A stretch of DNA of 33,972 nucleotides from contig NZ_BAFK01000031.1 of the NCBI RefSeq assembly GCF_000296695.1, positions 1 to 33,972 of the forward strand, given 5' to 3'. The first letter of the stretch is position 1. The number at the start of each line of letters is the position of its first letter. The DNA comes from Rheinheimera nanhaiensis E407-8 (GTDB lineage: Bacteria; Pseudomonadota; Gammaproteobacteria; Enterobacterales; Alteromonadaceae). The position numbers were made by a program, and so were the translations under genes. Below, piece by piece: positions 1-8,287 of the stretch. Below the pieces are notes generated by a model. The model worked only from the letters and a program-made list of their open reading frames with translations. It had not been told where the DNA came from and searched no databases.

Positions 1-1728
1 AGCTGTTTCGAAATTAGTTGCAGCAAAGAGCGGGTAGCTAAAGCACTCAAGCTGCGCCAATAGTTCGTTCACCACTTGTCGCTCATGATGCATGTTTAAC
101 CGCTCCCGACTGGTGAGCAGGCTATCTACTTCATCTAGCAGTAACATCTGGTTGTTGCGGTGCGCTTGCTGAAACAGCCGTGCTATTTGTTTCTCTGAGC
201 CGCCGACATATTTACTCAGTACATCCGAGCTTAATACCCGCTTTAGTTCCCGCTTATGCTGCTCGGCCAGATAATGCGCCAGCGCGGTTTTACCGGTGCC
301 TGGCGGACCACTGATTAATACCCGTATCGGTGCGTTATTCGCAACAGCATGGTTAATCTGTTTGAGCACCGCTGCGGACTCTTTGATGTTTAGTAGCGAC
401 ATATCAAACGCCAATTCGGCCTGATAGCGCATGGTGTCATCCCATAGCCCGCAGGCGGTGAGGCTATTTTCAATCACATCATCGATAACGCCTTGTGCCA
501 GATTACGCTTCACGCCCAGTGTTCTGGCGACGTGAGAGGCATTGGCTAATAGTGCTGGTGTCAGGTTTGGGGTTTTACTCAGCTGTACATGAAACTCACT
601 GCTGATGCCTAAGCCTTTAAACTCGGTACGGCTCATTTTTTCAAGCACTTCGTCTTTCGGTGCATTAACCGGCATCACTAGCTTAAAGCGGCGAATATAG
701 CTGTGCTCTAACTGGTCAACATGGTTGGTTATCCAGATAGTCGGCACGGCGTTATGCTCCAATAACCGATGCACCGACTCTTTTGAGTAATGCGTATCAG
801 CACTGTAAAACAGGCTTTCACATTCATCGACCAGTAGCATCATGGCGCTGCCGCCCATTAAGCTTTGCAGCATGGTGATGTACTGAATACGTTGGGTGTC
901 TGAGCTTTTTGCGCCAAACTCATTAGATAAAAATCCATCGTCCATACGCATATTGCGGGCTTCATAGAGCGGTACGGATAAACTCTGTGCCAGCACTTTG
1001 GCAAGGGCTGTTTTACCGCTACCGGCTTCGCCATAGAGTAGGATGTTTACGCCGCTAAGCTGCTGGCTAACCGCTTCGGCCAGGTAGCCTTGCAATAGCG
1101 CCACATCGACATACTCAAAATCCGAGGTTGATAATGTTGTTGGTGTGCTGGCGCATAGCACATGCTGTAGCAGTTGCGATTTACTCTCTATCGTCTCGTT
1201 AGTCAGCACATACAGCATACTGGCCGGTATCGTGATGTCCTGCAGTTCATTCAAATACCGGTCTACCAGTATTACGCCGTTTTGCTGTAACACCGATAAG
1301 CTGTGCGAGACATCGTTAGCGCTTAAACCGGATACCTCACAAAGCAGTCTTTCCAGTGCCTTTTCTTCAAAGTGGCCTCCCACAAAATCCACCAGCTGAT
1401 TAAGCCCCTGATTGATATTCATCAGTACCAAAAAGCCCAGGGCAGGACCAAAGTTTGGCGCTGCATTAAACAAGGTGCAGAGTGTGGCCAGGTTCTGCTC
1501 TACTCGGGCGGTCAGTTCAGGCGTTGTATCAGCAATAGTTAAGTGCTTAAGCGCAGAAGCCGTAGTCAGCTCAATATTGGTATCAAACGGATGGCCGCTG
1601 ATGCGCTTTATAATGGCGCGACTAACATTCGTCATCGCCAAGTCCACATCTATCAAGCTGATCACGTTTCTGGCATAAAACGCTGCTAAGTAATGACATG
1701 GCAGCGGCGTATTAGGCGGGGTTATCAT
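1..1728 (-). CDS. Tandem AAA+ ATPase, 3' end beyond the window
   Basis: The reading frame runs open from an ATG at 1728 to the window edge (576 codons seen, C-terminus missing). Two AAA+ modules are visible. The first has Walker A GEAGSGKT at residues 233-240 and Walker B LLVDECESLF with D301/E302. The second has Walker A GPPGTGKT at 474-481 and Walker B MLLLDEVDSLL with D532/E533, followed by an Arg-rich AAA-type stretch. The first ~220 residues match no domain I know. AAA+ proteins of this kind couple ATP hydrolysis to remodelling of protein or nucleoprotein complexes; the substrate here is unknown. The start codon lies inside the end of the upstream tyrosine recombinase gene (17-base overlap), so the two are almost certainly co-transcribed and translationally coupled. 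A role assisting recombination is inference. The ATPase assignment is secure; the biological role is not. Confidence 0.85.
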   Translation of the reverse strand, partial: MITPPNTPLPCHYLAAFYARNVISLIDVDLAMTNVSRAIIKRISGHPFDTNIELTTASALKHLTIADTTPELTARVEQNLATLCTLFNAAPNFGPALGFLVLMNINQGLNQLVDFVGGHFEEKALERLLCEVSGLSANDVSHSLSVLQQNGVILVDRYLNELQDITIPASMLYVLTNETIESKSQLLQHVLCASTPTTLSTSDFEYVDVALLQGYLAEAVSQQLSGVNILLYGEAGSGKTALAKVLAQSLSVPLYEARNMRMDDGFLSNEFGAKSSDTQRIQYITMLQSLMGGSAMMLLVDECESLFYSADTHYSKESVHRLLEHNAVPTIWITNHVDQLEHSYIRRFKLVMPVNAPKDEVLEKMSRTEFKGLGISSEFHVQLSKTPNLTPALLANASHVARTLGVKRNLAQGVIDDVIENSLTACGLWDDTMRYQAELAFDMSLLNIKESAAVLKQINHAVANNAPIRVLISGPPGTGKTALAHYLAEQHKRELKRVLSSDVLSKYVGGSEKQIARLFQQAHRNNQMLLLDEVDSLLTSRERLNMHHERQVVNELLAQLECFSYPLFAATNFETA

Positions 1729-2635
1729 GCTTGCCCCCGGCTATATCATAGTTAAGTGCCGTTGCTGCCTGCTGCATAAACTGCATATCGCGCTTGTCAT
1801 AAATGGTTGTGGTGGTAATAGACGCATGACCGGCCATCTGTCGTACTGTATTAAGGTCGATATTCTGCTCTAGCAAGCGCGTAATAAAGGTGCGGCGTAA
1901 ATCATGCGGTGAGGCATTCGCAACACCAATATGCTGTAACTTGTCTTTGATTAGCCTGTACACCAGCCAAACGCTTAGCGGCTTATCAAGCGTGACAACT
2001 CCACTAATAAACATCGAACAAAACAGGTATCCCGGCTGCATAGAGCGCAGTTTCAGCCAGCTTTGAAGATAGTTCAGGCACCACTTGGGTAAAAATACGG
2101 TGCGGGATTTATTACCCTTACCATTACGCACTAGCAGCGTTTGTTTGTTCAAATCGACATCTTTTAGCTCTAGCGCTACCAGCTCACTACGTCGAAGGCC
2201 AGTACCAAGCAATACCGCGAATAGCGCCACATTGCGCTTACCTACTGCGGATGTTGAACGTTCCAAAAGTGTAAATAGAGCCTGAACCTGTTGCTTTGTC
2301 AGCGCAGTGCCGGGGTATTCGGCATGTTTAAGCTTACTTAGGCTACTAAGCTGATTTAGCTGCTCGCTATCGGCTAGCTTCATCATGACAGCGATTTTGA
2401 CGATACTGCGAATAGCGACTTGCGCCCGGTTAATCGAGCGTGCTGCCCAGCCTGCATGCTGCAGCATAGCGCGTATTTGCAGCATGTCCTGATAGTTAAT
2501 TCGGTGAAAGCGTGCTTCATCTTCAACCGGCCAGTCCATGATTTTAGCGATACTACGAAGCTGTGACGCAATAGACGTTTTGCTATTAGCCGACAGCCTG
2601 CTCAGGTAAAGCGAATACGGCGAAGCTGTACTCAT
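1712..2635 (-). CDS. Tyrosine recombinase/integrase (XerC/D-like)
   Basis: This 307-residue site-specific recombinase has an N-terminal SAM-like core-binding domain (about 1-100) and a C-terminal catalytic domain. All expected catalytic residues are visible: R148 in GTGLRRSEL, K173 in NGKGNKSR, H244 and R247 in SPHDLRRTF, H270 in MAGHASITTTTIYD, and the nucleophile Y279. Length and spacing follow XerD closely, so it looks intact. Such enzymes cut and rejoin DNA through a 3'-phosphotyrosine intermediate to integrate, excise or resolve DNA. It overlaps the downstream AAA+ ATPase gene by 17 bases, which implies a joint role. No att site or tRNA target was recognised nearby, so whether it mobilises the neighbouring genes or is a stand-alone cassette is undecided. 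Housekeeping XerC/XerD are less likely because of this context. Confidence 0.92.
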   Translation of the reverse strand: MSTASPYSLYLSRLSANSKTSIASQLRSIAKIMDWPVEDEARFHRINYQDMLQIRAMLQHAGWAARSINRAQVAIRSIVKIAVMMKLADSEQLNQLSSLSKLKHAEYPGTALTKQQVQALFTLLERSTSAVGKRNVALFAVLLGTGLRRSELVALELKDVDLNKQTLLVRNGKGNKSRTVFLPKWCLNYLQSWLKLRSMQPGYLFCSMFISGVVTLDKPLSVWLVYRLIKDKLQHIGVANASPHDLRRTFITRLLEQNIDLNTVRQMAGHASITTTTIYDKRDMQFMQQAATALNYDIAGGKHDNPA

Positions 2636-2757
2636 AGAGCACCTCGTTAGATAGTGATAATCAGATTGAAATAGAGTTAGAAGGGAAGCGCAAGAAAGAG
2701 CGCTACACTATGGTAGCGCTGGTCTGGGTGGAATGGCGAGGGGTATTTATGACACGG

Positions 2758-3480
2758 TTATTCATCAGGCTTTTTTGAGCTTGGCTCAACAAAAGGAGTC
2801 CATTTCCCTGCGATGGACTTATTAGTTAATGATGTTGTGATATGTATATGGGCAAGTGAAGTAGAGCTATCAACTTTTTTTTGTTTCCCTATATATTTTT
2901 CACTTCTTAAAATCTTCTCATGCTGTTTTTCTTTTTTGGTGTGAATTTCGCTTTTTGTTTCTAAAAAGCTGTTTATTGGGCATATGTCTGTAGCTGTTAT
3001 ATAGTAAAATTCATGCAGGTTACTGATCGAATTAATCAGCTCATCCCTCGTGAACTCGATGTCAATGTCAGATAGCTCTTTTATTAGTTTTGGGAATTTC
3101 TTTTCATAGTACTGGTATTTCTGAGTGGTGGGGTTACCAACATAAATGTAATCCTCATCGCCTAAAAATCGCAGCGATGGTCGTTTACCAATATCGGTTA
3201 GATCGTAGATTACGTCACCCAAAGATAGCTGGCTATCGGAGTATAACCAGCATCCAAGGCGTACTGCTTTATCATCAATATTTGGGTTACTGATAAGGTT
3301 CATAACATAGATTAGAAAAGGATCTGTATTCTCATCGCCTCTTATTTTACCCAAATCAATGTTTGCGATCCCAGCTCCAGTGGCTATTCGTGGGCAACGG
3401 GATGCCATCTCTCTAAATGAATTGTCTTGTATTAGCCTAATAGGGTTATTTTCAGTTCCATATCTAAGATTATCCGACAT
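2758..3480 (-). CDS. Hypothetical protein, 240 residues
   Basis: I do not recognise this protein. It has no signal peptide or membrane segment. The first 170 residues look like a soluble alpha/beta fold with aromatic-rich stretches such as EDYIYVGNP and KYQYYEKKFP. A highly charged basic linker follows (about 175-205, Lys/Glu-rich), then a short Ser/Thr-rich C-terminus ending in KKPDE. The ATG at 3480 is preceded by a weak GGTGAT-type ribosome site. Base composition is clearly more AT-rich than the copper genes further right, like the adjoining 3.5-5 kb stretch, which suggests acquired DNA. It points the same way as the recombinase but is separated from it by about 120 bases. Function unknown; a role in an island or defence locus is only a possibility suggested by position. 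Confidence 0.6.
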   Translation of the reverse strand: MSDNLRYGTENNPIRLIQDNSFREMASRCPRIATGAGIANIDLGKIRGDENTDPFLIYVMNLISNPNIDDKAVRLGCWLYSDSQLSLGDVIYDLTDIGKRPSLRFLGDEDYIYVGNPTTQKYQYYEKKFPKLIKELSDIDIEFTRDELINSISNLHEFYYITATDICPINSFLETKSEIHTKKEKQHEKILRSEKYIGKQKKVDSSTSLAHIHITTSLTNKSIAGKWTPFVEPSSKKPDE

Positions 3481-3808
3481 TTTCTATCACCAACTTAAAA
3501 TAAAGTAATGTAAGTTTTATGGTTAAAAATAAAATATAAAACAGAGACTTAAGTTTAAAGTCAAAAGAAGATATCTAGTCATCCCATCAAAAACAAATTG
3601 GAATTTTAAAATATGTTCAACATGAGACTTTATTATTATGATTAAAATTCTGATTTAAAACTATTTATTTCGTTTTTGGCTCAGAGTGTTGACCAGAATT
3701 TTCTGCGGGATTTCGTGAAATGAGTTAGGAATTAATCTGTGTTCCAGTTCTGCGAACGTGTATGCATGGTGCACCACGAGCAGTTCTAGTTGATGATGGG
3801 ACATAACG
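3481..3808. other. AT-rich divergent intergenic region
   Basis: These 328 bases separate two divergently transcribed genes and should carry both promoters. The left two thirds are very AT-rich, with runs of A and T and no convincing ORF. A TTGACC at 3689-3694 could be a -35 element for the rightward gene, but no good -10 follows at 17 bases. The octamer CTGCGAAC at 3750-3757 matches one strand of the 5029-5056 repeat, and a 10-base palindrome TGGTGCACCA sits at 3767-3776. GGGA at 3798-3801 is the probable ribosome site for the ATG at 3809. Confidence 0.4.
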
Positions 3809-5008
3809 ATGAGTGAAATTACCATAACACATGAAGAGAAGATAACCCTCCTTAAAGACCCTACTATAGGGCTGACGCTTGAGCAAGCTGAGTTTGTGCA
3901 GGAGGAAATGACACAAGATCAAAAGCGCTTCAGGCTCAACCTTTTGCTGATGAAAATCAACCGCGGGTACGAGGCTTTTGGTTATCAAAGTTTTAAAGAT
4001 TATGTTATTAATAAGTTATCAATCACCTATGATGCCGCAATTAAGCACATGATGGCTGCAAATACAGCCATAAAACTATTTGGACCTGATTATGTTGGCT
4101 ATTACAGCGATTCAGCAATGATAACCCTTGGTGCAGTAAATTTTGAGCTTCAAGTAAAAGCTATAATCGAGTTAAAGAAAAAATTAGGAAAGGATATGCA
4201 AGACTCCTTGCTTCGTAGCGAATTAACCAAGAAGAGTGTTGATGAGACATTTAAGAACATGAGCCGTAATATCGTGAAGGTTCTTGATAAAGCTCTCCCC
4301 GATGATTGCCGGGATGAAAATTACTGTGAAATTGACTTTGAATTACATCCCGACATTTTTGAAATTGCCGATGAGGAGGAATTCAAATCAAAATACGGTT
4401 TCAGTCGTTGGGACGAACGCAGTCTTAAACTAACAAAAGCTGACCAGCTTGCTAGTCTTCCAAAAGCCGATTTGAAACGTGAACTGGAAACTGAATGGAG
4501 CTTAAAGGAGATGCTTAAGCATGTCCAAACCTTCCACCCTGATATGCTAGATGATGCGATTGATTTTGCAATGAATGGCCATAACTATCTTACTCATTTT
4601 ATGTTAGATATTTATGGTGGCAGCGATGTGGCAGGCGACGATGTGAACTCATCTGAAGATGATATTGATGATGACGATTATGAGTTAAATGAGCATGACC
4701 TTGACGAATTAGAGATTAACTATCCTGGGCCGAAATCAGTAAAAGAAAATGAACAATACATTAATGAACGCCGCAAGTTAATTGGCAAGCTTCAGAGTCT
4801 TACAGACAAAAGCGACGTAGTAGAGCACCCAAAACTTGCGGTAATGAAAGCATTCTTTGAGCTCCTTAATCACGAAGATCTGACATACATTCATACAAAA
4901 TCGAAGATTTTGTTGAATCAAGAGGATGAAGAAGAGGACGAGTTCTTTGACGATAATCAATTGGAAGAAGACGACGAACTCACCGATGTGAACGAAAATG
5001 TAGAGTAA
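3809..5008 (+). CDS. Acidic protein with putative N-terminal helix-turn-helix
   Basis: This 399-residue protein is not assignable to a named family from memory. Residues about 50-95 (GYEAFGYQSFKDYVINKLSI, then YDAAIKHMMAANTAIKLFG) follow a pattern familiar from plasmid and phage DNA-binding proteins of the DUF3102/ParB-HTH kind: a G-Y-x-S-F-x-x-Y segment, a short turn and a helix ending near a Leu/Phe. The middle is mixed alpha-helical. The C-terminal third is extremely acidic, with Asp/Glu runs at about 275-300 and 365-399, as in DNA mimics or flexible acidic tails. The ATG at 3809 has GGGA seven bases upstream. The gene is co-directional with the Rep/helicase-like gene 124 bases downstream and probably works with it, as regulator or loading partner. 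That functional link is inference. Confidence 0.6.
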   Translation: MSEITITHEEKITLLKDPTIGLTLEQAEFVQEEMTQDQKRFRLNLLLMKINRGYEAFGYQSFKDYVINKLSITYDAAIKHMMAANTAIKLFGPDYVGYYSDSAMITLGAVNFELQVKAIIELKKKLGKDMQDSLLRSELTKKSVDETFKNMSRNIVKVLDKALPDDCRDENYCEIDFELHPDIFEIADEEEFKSKYGFSRWDERSLKLTKADQLASLPKADLKRELETEWSLKEMLKHVQTFHPDMLDDAIDFAMNGHNYLTHFMLDIYGGSDVAGDDVNSSEDDIDDDDYELNEHDLDELEINYPGPKSVKENEQYINERRKLIGKLQSLTDKSDVVEHPKLAVMKAFFELLNHEDLTYIHTKSKILLNQEDEEEDEFFDDNQLEEDDELTDVNENVE

Positions 5009-5028
5009 TACATTGGTCTGAGAACCGA

Positions 5029-5056
5029 CTGCGAGTTCGCAATTGCGAGTTCGCAG
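5029..5056 (+). repeat. Double TGCGAGTTCGCA repeat forming a near-perfect palindrome
   Basis: The 12-mer TGCGAGTTCGCA occurs twice, at 5030-5041 and 5044-5055, and each copy is itself an inverted repeat around a central GT. The whole 28-base block folds on itself, with only the central GT positions forming wobble pairs. It sits between the acidic-protein gene and the Rep/helicase-like gene, about 75 bases before the latter's ATG. It could be an operator, an attenuating RNA hairpin or a replication nick/binding site. The structure is plain in the sequence; the function is inferred. Confidence 0.6.
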
Positions 5057-5132
5057 TTACTCTTGCTGCTCTTGTCTCTTTAATGTGCGCCATTTATCCC
5101 GTAATATCAATACCATAAGGATTGCTTATTCC

Positions 5133-7955
5133 ATGCCATCTAAAGACAAATCTACGCCGGATATGAGCAATTTTGCCGTTTTCGAGTTCAATAAAACCAT
5201 CTATCCGAGTAAGATTTTTGCTGTTGATAAACACAGTAATAAACTCGATTTACGGCACAACAGCTCGATTGCGGCGTTAACTGACCCTCGTTGGCTGGCA
5301 TATACTCAGATAAAAGAGAAAGCCTTATCCGTCATACAAGACCCAGATATAGCCAAATACCAAGATAGGCTTCTCAAAGAAGCTATTGCTGGTATATCGG
5401 CTAATGGGGTCGATATTGACTATATTGAAATTGGTTTAGACCTTACCCTCACAGCCATTAACAAGCTTATTAGTGATAATCTAAATAAAGCTAGTGATCC
5501 TAATACGGTGCCGCCTGAAGCAAAAATTGACAATATTACTGAGGTAAAGGTAGGTAGAGGCACCAGACTAAAGGTAGAAAAAGTTAAGTTAGGCACCAAA
5601 AACTCCTTCTATAAGAGAAACGATAAAAAGCCGTATTTTACTCATAAGTTTCGTTTGACAGTGGATAACGATAGCTACCGGTTTATGGATATCTATATCG
5701 CCAATCCGCTGGAAAAGCGTAACCAGCAAAAGAAACAGAAAGCAGCATACAACTGTGTCATTGAGTTTATACCTACCAGATTAACGCCAGCTCTTATCTC
5801 TTTTATGTTGTATCAGTTTGTATCCACAATCGAACGTCGGCGTTACGAGCAGCTTTTAAGCAAAGCATTACTGCTTCGTATGGATACCGGCTACATCATG
5901 CATGGCCTATCTCAGCTGTTTTGCTTTCCTCTAAGGGCGAAGAATAAGGTTAGAGTTAGCGAGTGCTTTCCAGGCAATAAATCGATAGTAGAAACGACCT
6001 ATATAGGTGAGCGAAAGAAAAGCAAAAGCCATGACATCGTTTATGACAAGGTGCTAAAGGAGTTTAAGTTCTTTATACAACGTGCATTATCTGATTTGAA
6101 TTGTGACTTTAGCAAAATTGCTGATCACATAGACGATATTGACCAGTTGTTTAGCATGAATGCGGCCTCTGCACGTTTGGAAGTAAGGCAGTTCTTTAAG
6201 CGTAAGGAACCCATACCTTTAGATTTTCTAGAGCAGGTTGACCCCAAGATCCACCGTGTTATGTTTTTGCGGCCTAAGGCTGTCGCAGAGTTAGATAAAG
6301 ACCAAGTGGTATCGCTAATTGGTGATAAGACAGCTGGTGAGGTGCAAGCAGTCCGTAGATTGATGGCAAAACACTTCAAATGCAAATCTAACAAATATCT
6401 GTATAAGTTTGATGAAGCCCAGGTAATAGTGGCCTTTCAATCGAAACTAAAGAAACTAAAAGAAGCACTTTATAATCCGGTAAAACTCATCAAAGACGAG
6501 CCATTAGGTAACTATCAAGAAGCTACCCTAGAAGCGAAACATTACTTAGCACCTCTGGCAAAAAAACTTAGAAATAAACAAAGCTCAAAAACTGAAATAG
6601 TTAAATCAGAAGGACGTTGTATTTACGTTGAAGGAACTCCTGGCTCTGGTAAAACAGACATCATCGTTGAGCGTGTTAAACATTTAATCAAGACCGGTAA
6701 AGCACCTTCAAGTATATGTGTGTTAGCTTTCACTAATGATGCCGCCAACGAATTTGCAGGAAGGCTAGAAGAAGCAAAACTTCTGAAGGATGGCATATTC
6801 GTTGGCACTTTTAGTAGTTGGTGTAATCGGTTTCTCAACAACATTGATCCTGCGACGGTTCTTGCGATGCCAGAGAGTATTGAAATAATAGAGGATTGCA
6901 TACCTAAGAAATCCAAGTTACTTAAGCACTTCGAAAAGCAAGATATTGCTCGCTACACCTATAGCATCTTGAGCTACAGCGTCAATTTTGATGATAAGGA
7001 TTATGAAAAGTGCATAGAGAAAACCGCTACTATGCTTTCTCCTTTTAGCTCGGACATCAAGAAAACCATAAAAGCCTATGTTACGTGGAAACGGAAAAAT
7101 GCTAAGCGAGACTTTAACGATATGCTTAGCCAGATGGATAACCGGCTAAAACAGTTCAAAAAGGACGGGCGTTTAGACAGCCTATCCATACCAGAATACG
7201 TGTTTCTGGATGAGGCTCAGGATACTAACGAAACCCAACTCAGAATATTAAAAGTTTTAAGCTCTAAAGGCTGTAATCTGTTCTTTGTCGGTGATCCTGC
7301 TCAGTCTATGTACGGTTTCAGGGGCGCGGCAAAGTTCAGCAAGAAATTACTCGAAGACTACTTCGGTTATTGCGAAGACTACTATCTGGTTAAGAATCAC
7401 AGGTCTAAAGCGCCAATCGTAAACTTAGCCAATAACCTTCGATTTCAGATAAATAAGAATTACAGCCAATCGCTAGTTGTGCATAAAGACGGTCTTCTTC
7501 CTAGATTCGCTGAGTTCATCGATATAAAAGATGGCATCTCTTACGTAATGTCAGATTTGGAAAAGCTGTTGGAGAATGGCGAAAGTTCAGTCCTTATTTT
7601 GTGTCGTTACAATACACACGTAAAGTCAGTTAAAAAGGCATTGGAGCAGTTGAAATCGAAATATTCCGTTTCAGTTTTTCCTGAGATAGAAGATGTCTGT
7701 ATGACCTACCACAAATCGAAGGGGAAACAGGCTGAGCATTGCTATGTGTTTGATCCTACGTTTCATAACTATTCACTTGGAACGGTAAAGGAAGAGCTTT
7801 GTAACACCTATGTCGCGTTTACCAGAGCTAAGACCCACTTGACGATAATCGCATCTAAAGCGGGTCACGCAATGTATGGCACAACGCACAAGAAAGAGGT
7901 TAGTAAAAGTATTTTTGCAAAATTGTCAGAGGAGCTGATGCAGTTTAAAAGCTAG
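5133..7955 (+). CDS. Rolling-circle-Rep-like domain fused to UvrD/Rep-type SF1A helicase
   Basis: The 940-residue protein is read from ATG 5133 (AAGGA at 5117-5121); an upstream TTG at 5043 falls inside the palindromic repeat and is unlikely. The C-terminal half holds every SF1A helicase motif: Walker A GTPGSGKT 501-508, LAFTNDAANEF (Ia), FLDEAQD with DEAQD at 693-697 (II), GDPAQSMYGFRG 720-731 (III), NHRS 755-758 (IV), TYHKSKG 858-864 (V) and VAFTRAKT 894-901 (VI). The segment between IV and V is only about 100 residues, so the usual large 2B domain is reduced. In the N-terminal half, residues about 208-365 resemble filamentous-phage gpII / Rep_trans initiators: an IEFIPTRL segment, RMD at 249-251, YIGERKKS from Y290, YDK at 304-306, and RLEV (348-351) running into KRKEPIPLDFL. 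The helicase call is firm. The Rep call is from pattern recognition, with no search behind it, and the catalytic tyrosine is unproven. Confidence 0.85.
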   Translation: MPSKDKSTPDMSNFAVFEFNKTIYPSKIFAVDKHSNKLDLRHNSSIAALTDPRWLAYTQIKEKALSVIQDPDIAKYQDRLLKEAIAGISANGVDIDYIEIGLDLTLTAINKLISDNLNKASDPNTVPPEAKIDNITEVKVGRGTRLKVEKVKLGTKNSFYKRNDKKPYFTHKFRLTVDNDSYRFMDIYIANPLEKRNQQKKQKAAYNCVIEFIPTRLTPALISFMLYQFVSTIERRRYEQLLSKALLLRMDTGYIMHGLSQLFCFPLRAKNKVRVSECFPGNKSIVETTYIGERKKSKSHDIVYDKVLKEFKFFIQRALSDLNCDFSKIADHIDDIDQLFSMNAASARLEVRQFFKRKEPIPLDFLEQVDPKIHRVMFLRPKAVAELDKDQVVSLIGDKTAGEVQAVRRLMAKHFKCKSNKYLYKFDEAQVIVAFQSKLKKLKEALYNPVKLIKDEPLGNYQEATLEAKHYLAPLAKKLRNKQSSKTEIVKSEGRCIYVEGTPGSGKTDIIVERVKHLIKTGKAPSSICVLAFTNDAANEFAGRLEEAKLLKDGIFVGTFSSWCNRFLNNIDPATVLAMPESIEIIEDCIPKKSKLLKHFEKQDIARYTYSILSYSVNFDDKDYEKCIEKTATMLSPFSSDIKKTIKAYVTWKRKNAKRDFNDMLSQMDNRLKQFKKDGRLDSLSIPEYVFLDEAQDTNETQLRILKVLSSKGCNLFFVGDPAQSMYGFRGAAKFSKKLLEDYFGYCEDYYLVKNHRSKAPIVNLANNLRFQINKNYSQSLVVHKDGLLPRFAEFIDIKDGISYVMSDLEKLLENGESSVLILCRYNTHVKSVKKALEQLKSKYSVSVFPEIEDVCMTYHKSKGKQAEHCYVFDPTFHNYSLGTVKEELCNTYVAFTRAKTHLTIIASKAGHAMYGTTHKKEVSKSIFAKLSEELMQFKS

Positions 7956-7960
7956 CTAGC

Positions 7961-8287
7961 CTAATCTTTGGTAATGAACGATGACATATCAAGATAATTG
8001 TAAGTACTCGGTTTATCTATCTGCTGTGCTATCAGGTCATAGGGTATATATGGCTGCAGCAGTGGCTCAAACTCGCTTGGGTCAGTAGTGCTTTCATCCA
8101 GCCAGCGGTTCACCAAAGCCATGTCTAACGGCAGTAATAGTGGTGATGCCTTCGTATGAATTTGCATCAGCTTGGGGTGTGGCGGTAGGGTAATTACTGA
8201 ACACGACAACGCAGTCACGCCGGTATCTTTATTGATCCACTCTCTGCAAAGGCCACCGAGTGTACGTGAATTACACCATGGGCAAAA
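7961..8287 (-). pseudogene. 5'-truncated SRAP (YedK/HMCES-like) remnant
   Basis: The frame ending at TAG 7961-7963 reads TLGGLCREWINKD, then LPPHPKLMQIHTKASPLLLP, then NRWLDE and LLQPY. This is the C-terminal part of SOS-response-associated peptidases, which crosslink to abasic sites in single-stranded DNA. The family's conserved late histidine (QIH) is kept. The N-terminal half, including the catalytic cysteine at position 2, is absent: the frame is closed by a TGA at 8288-8290, which is also the stop of the regulator gene upstream. A GTG at 8216-8218 would give an 85-residue product without the active site, so this is most likely a dead fragment. Its stop lies 5 bases from the stop of the convergent helicase gene, so the break may mark the edge of an insertion or deletion. 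Confidence 0.75.

Noticed and set aside
1145..1678. Two plus-strand frames opposite the AAA+ gene
   Set aside because: They are antisense to a well-supported ATPase coding frame and have no recognisable domains.
2650..2776. Stop-free plus-strand stretch reading IEIELEGKRKKERYTMVAL
   Set aside because: About 45 codons with no good start or ribosome site between two minus-strand genes; too short to support as a gene.
3767..3776. Palindrome TGGTGCACCA before the 3809 gene
   Set aside because: Ten bases are too few to separate from chance without a second copy.
5043..5132. TTG start adding 30 residues to the Rep/helicase protein
   Set aside because: The codon lies inside the palindromic repeat, has no ribosome site, and the extension is Cys-rich and unlike the rest. 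ATG 5133 has AAGGA upstream.
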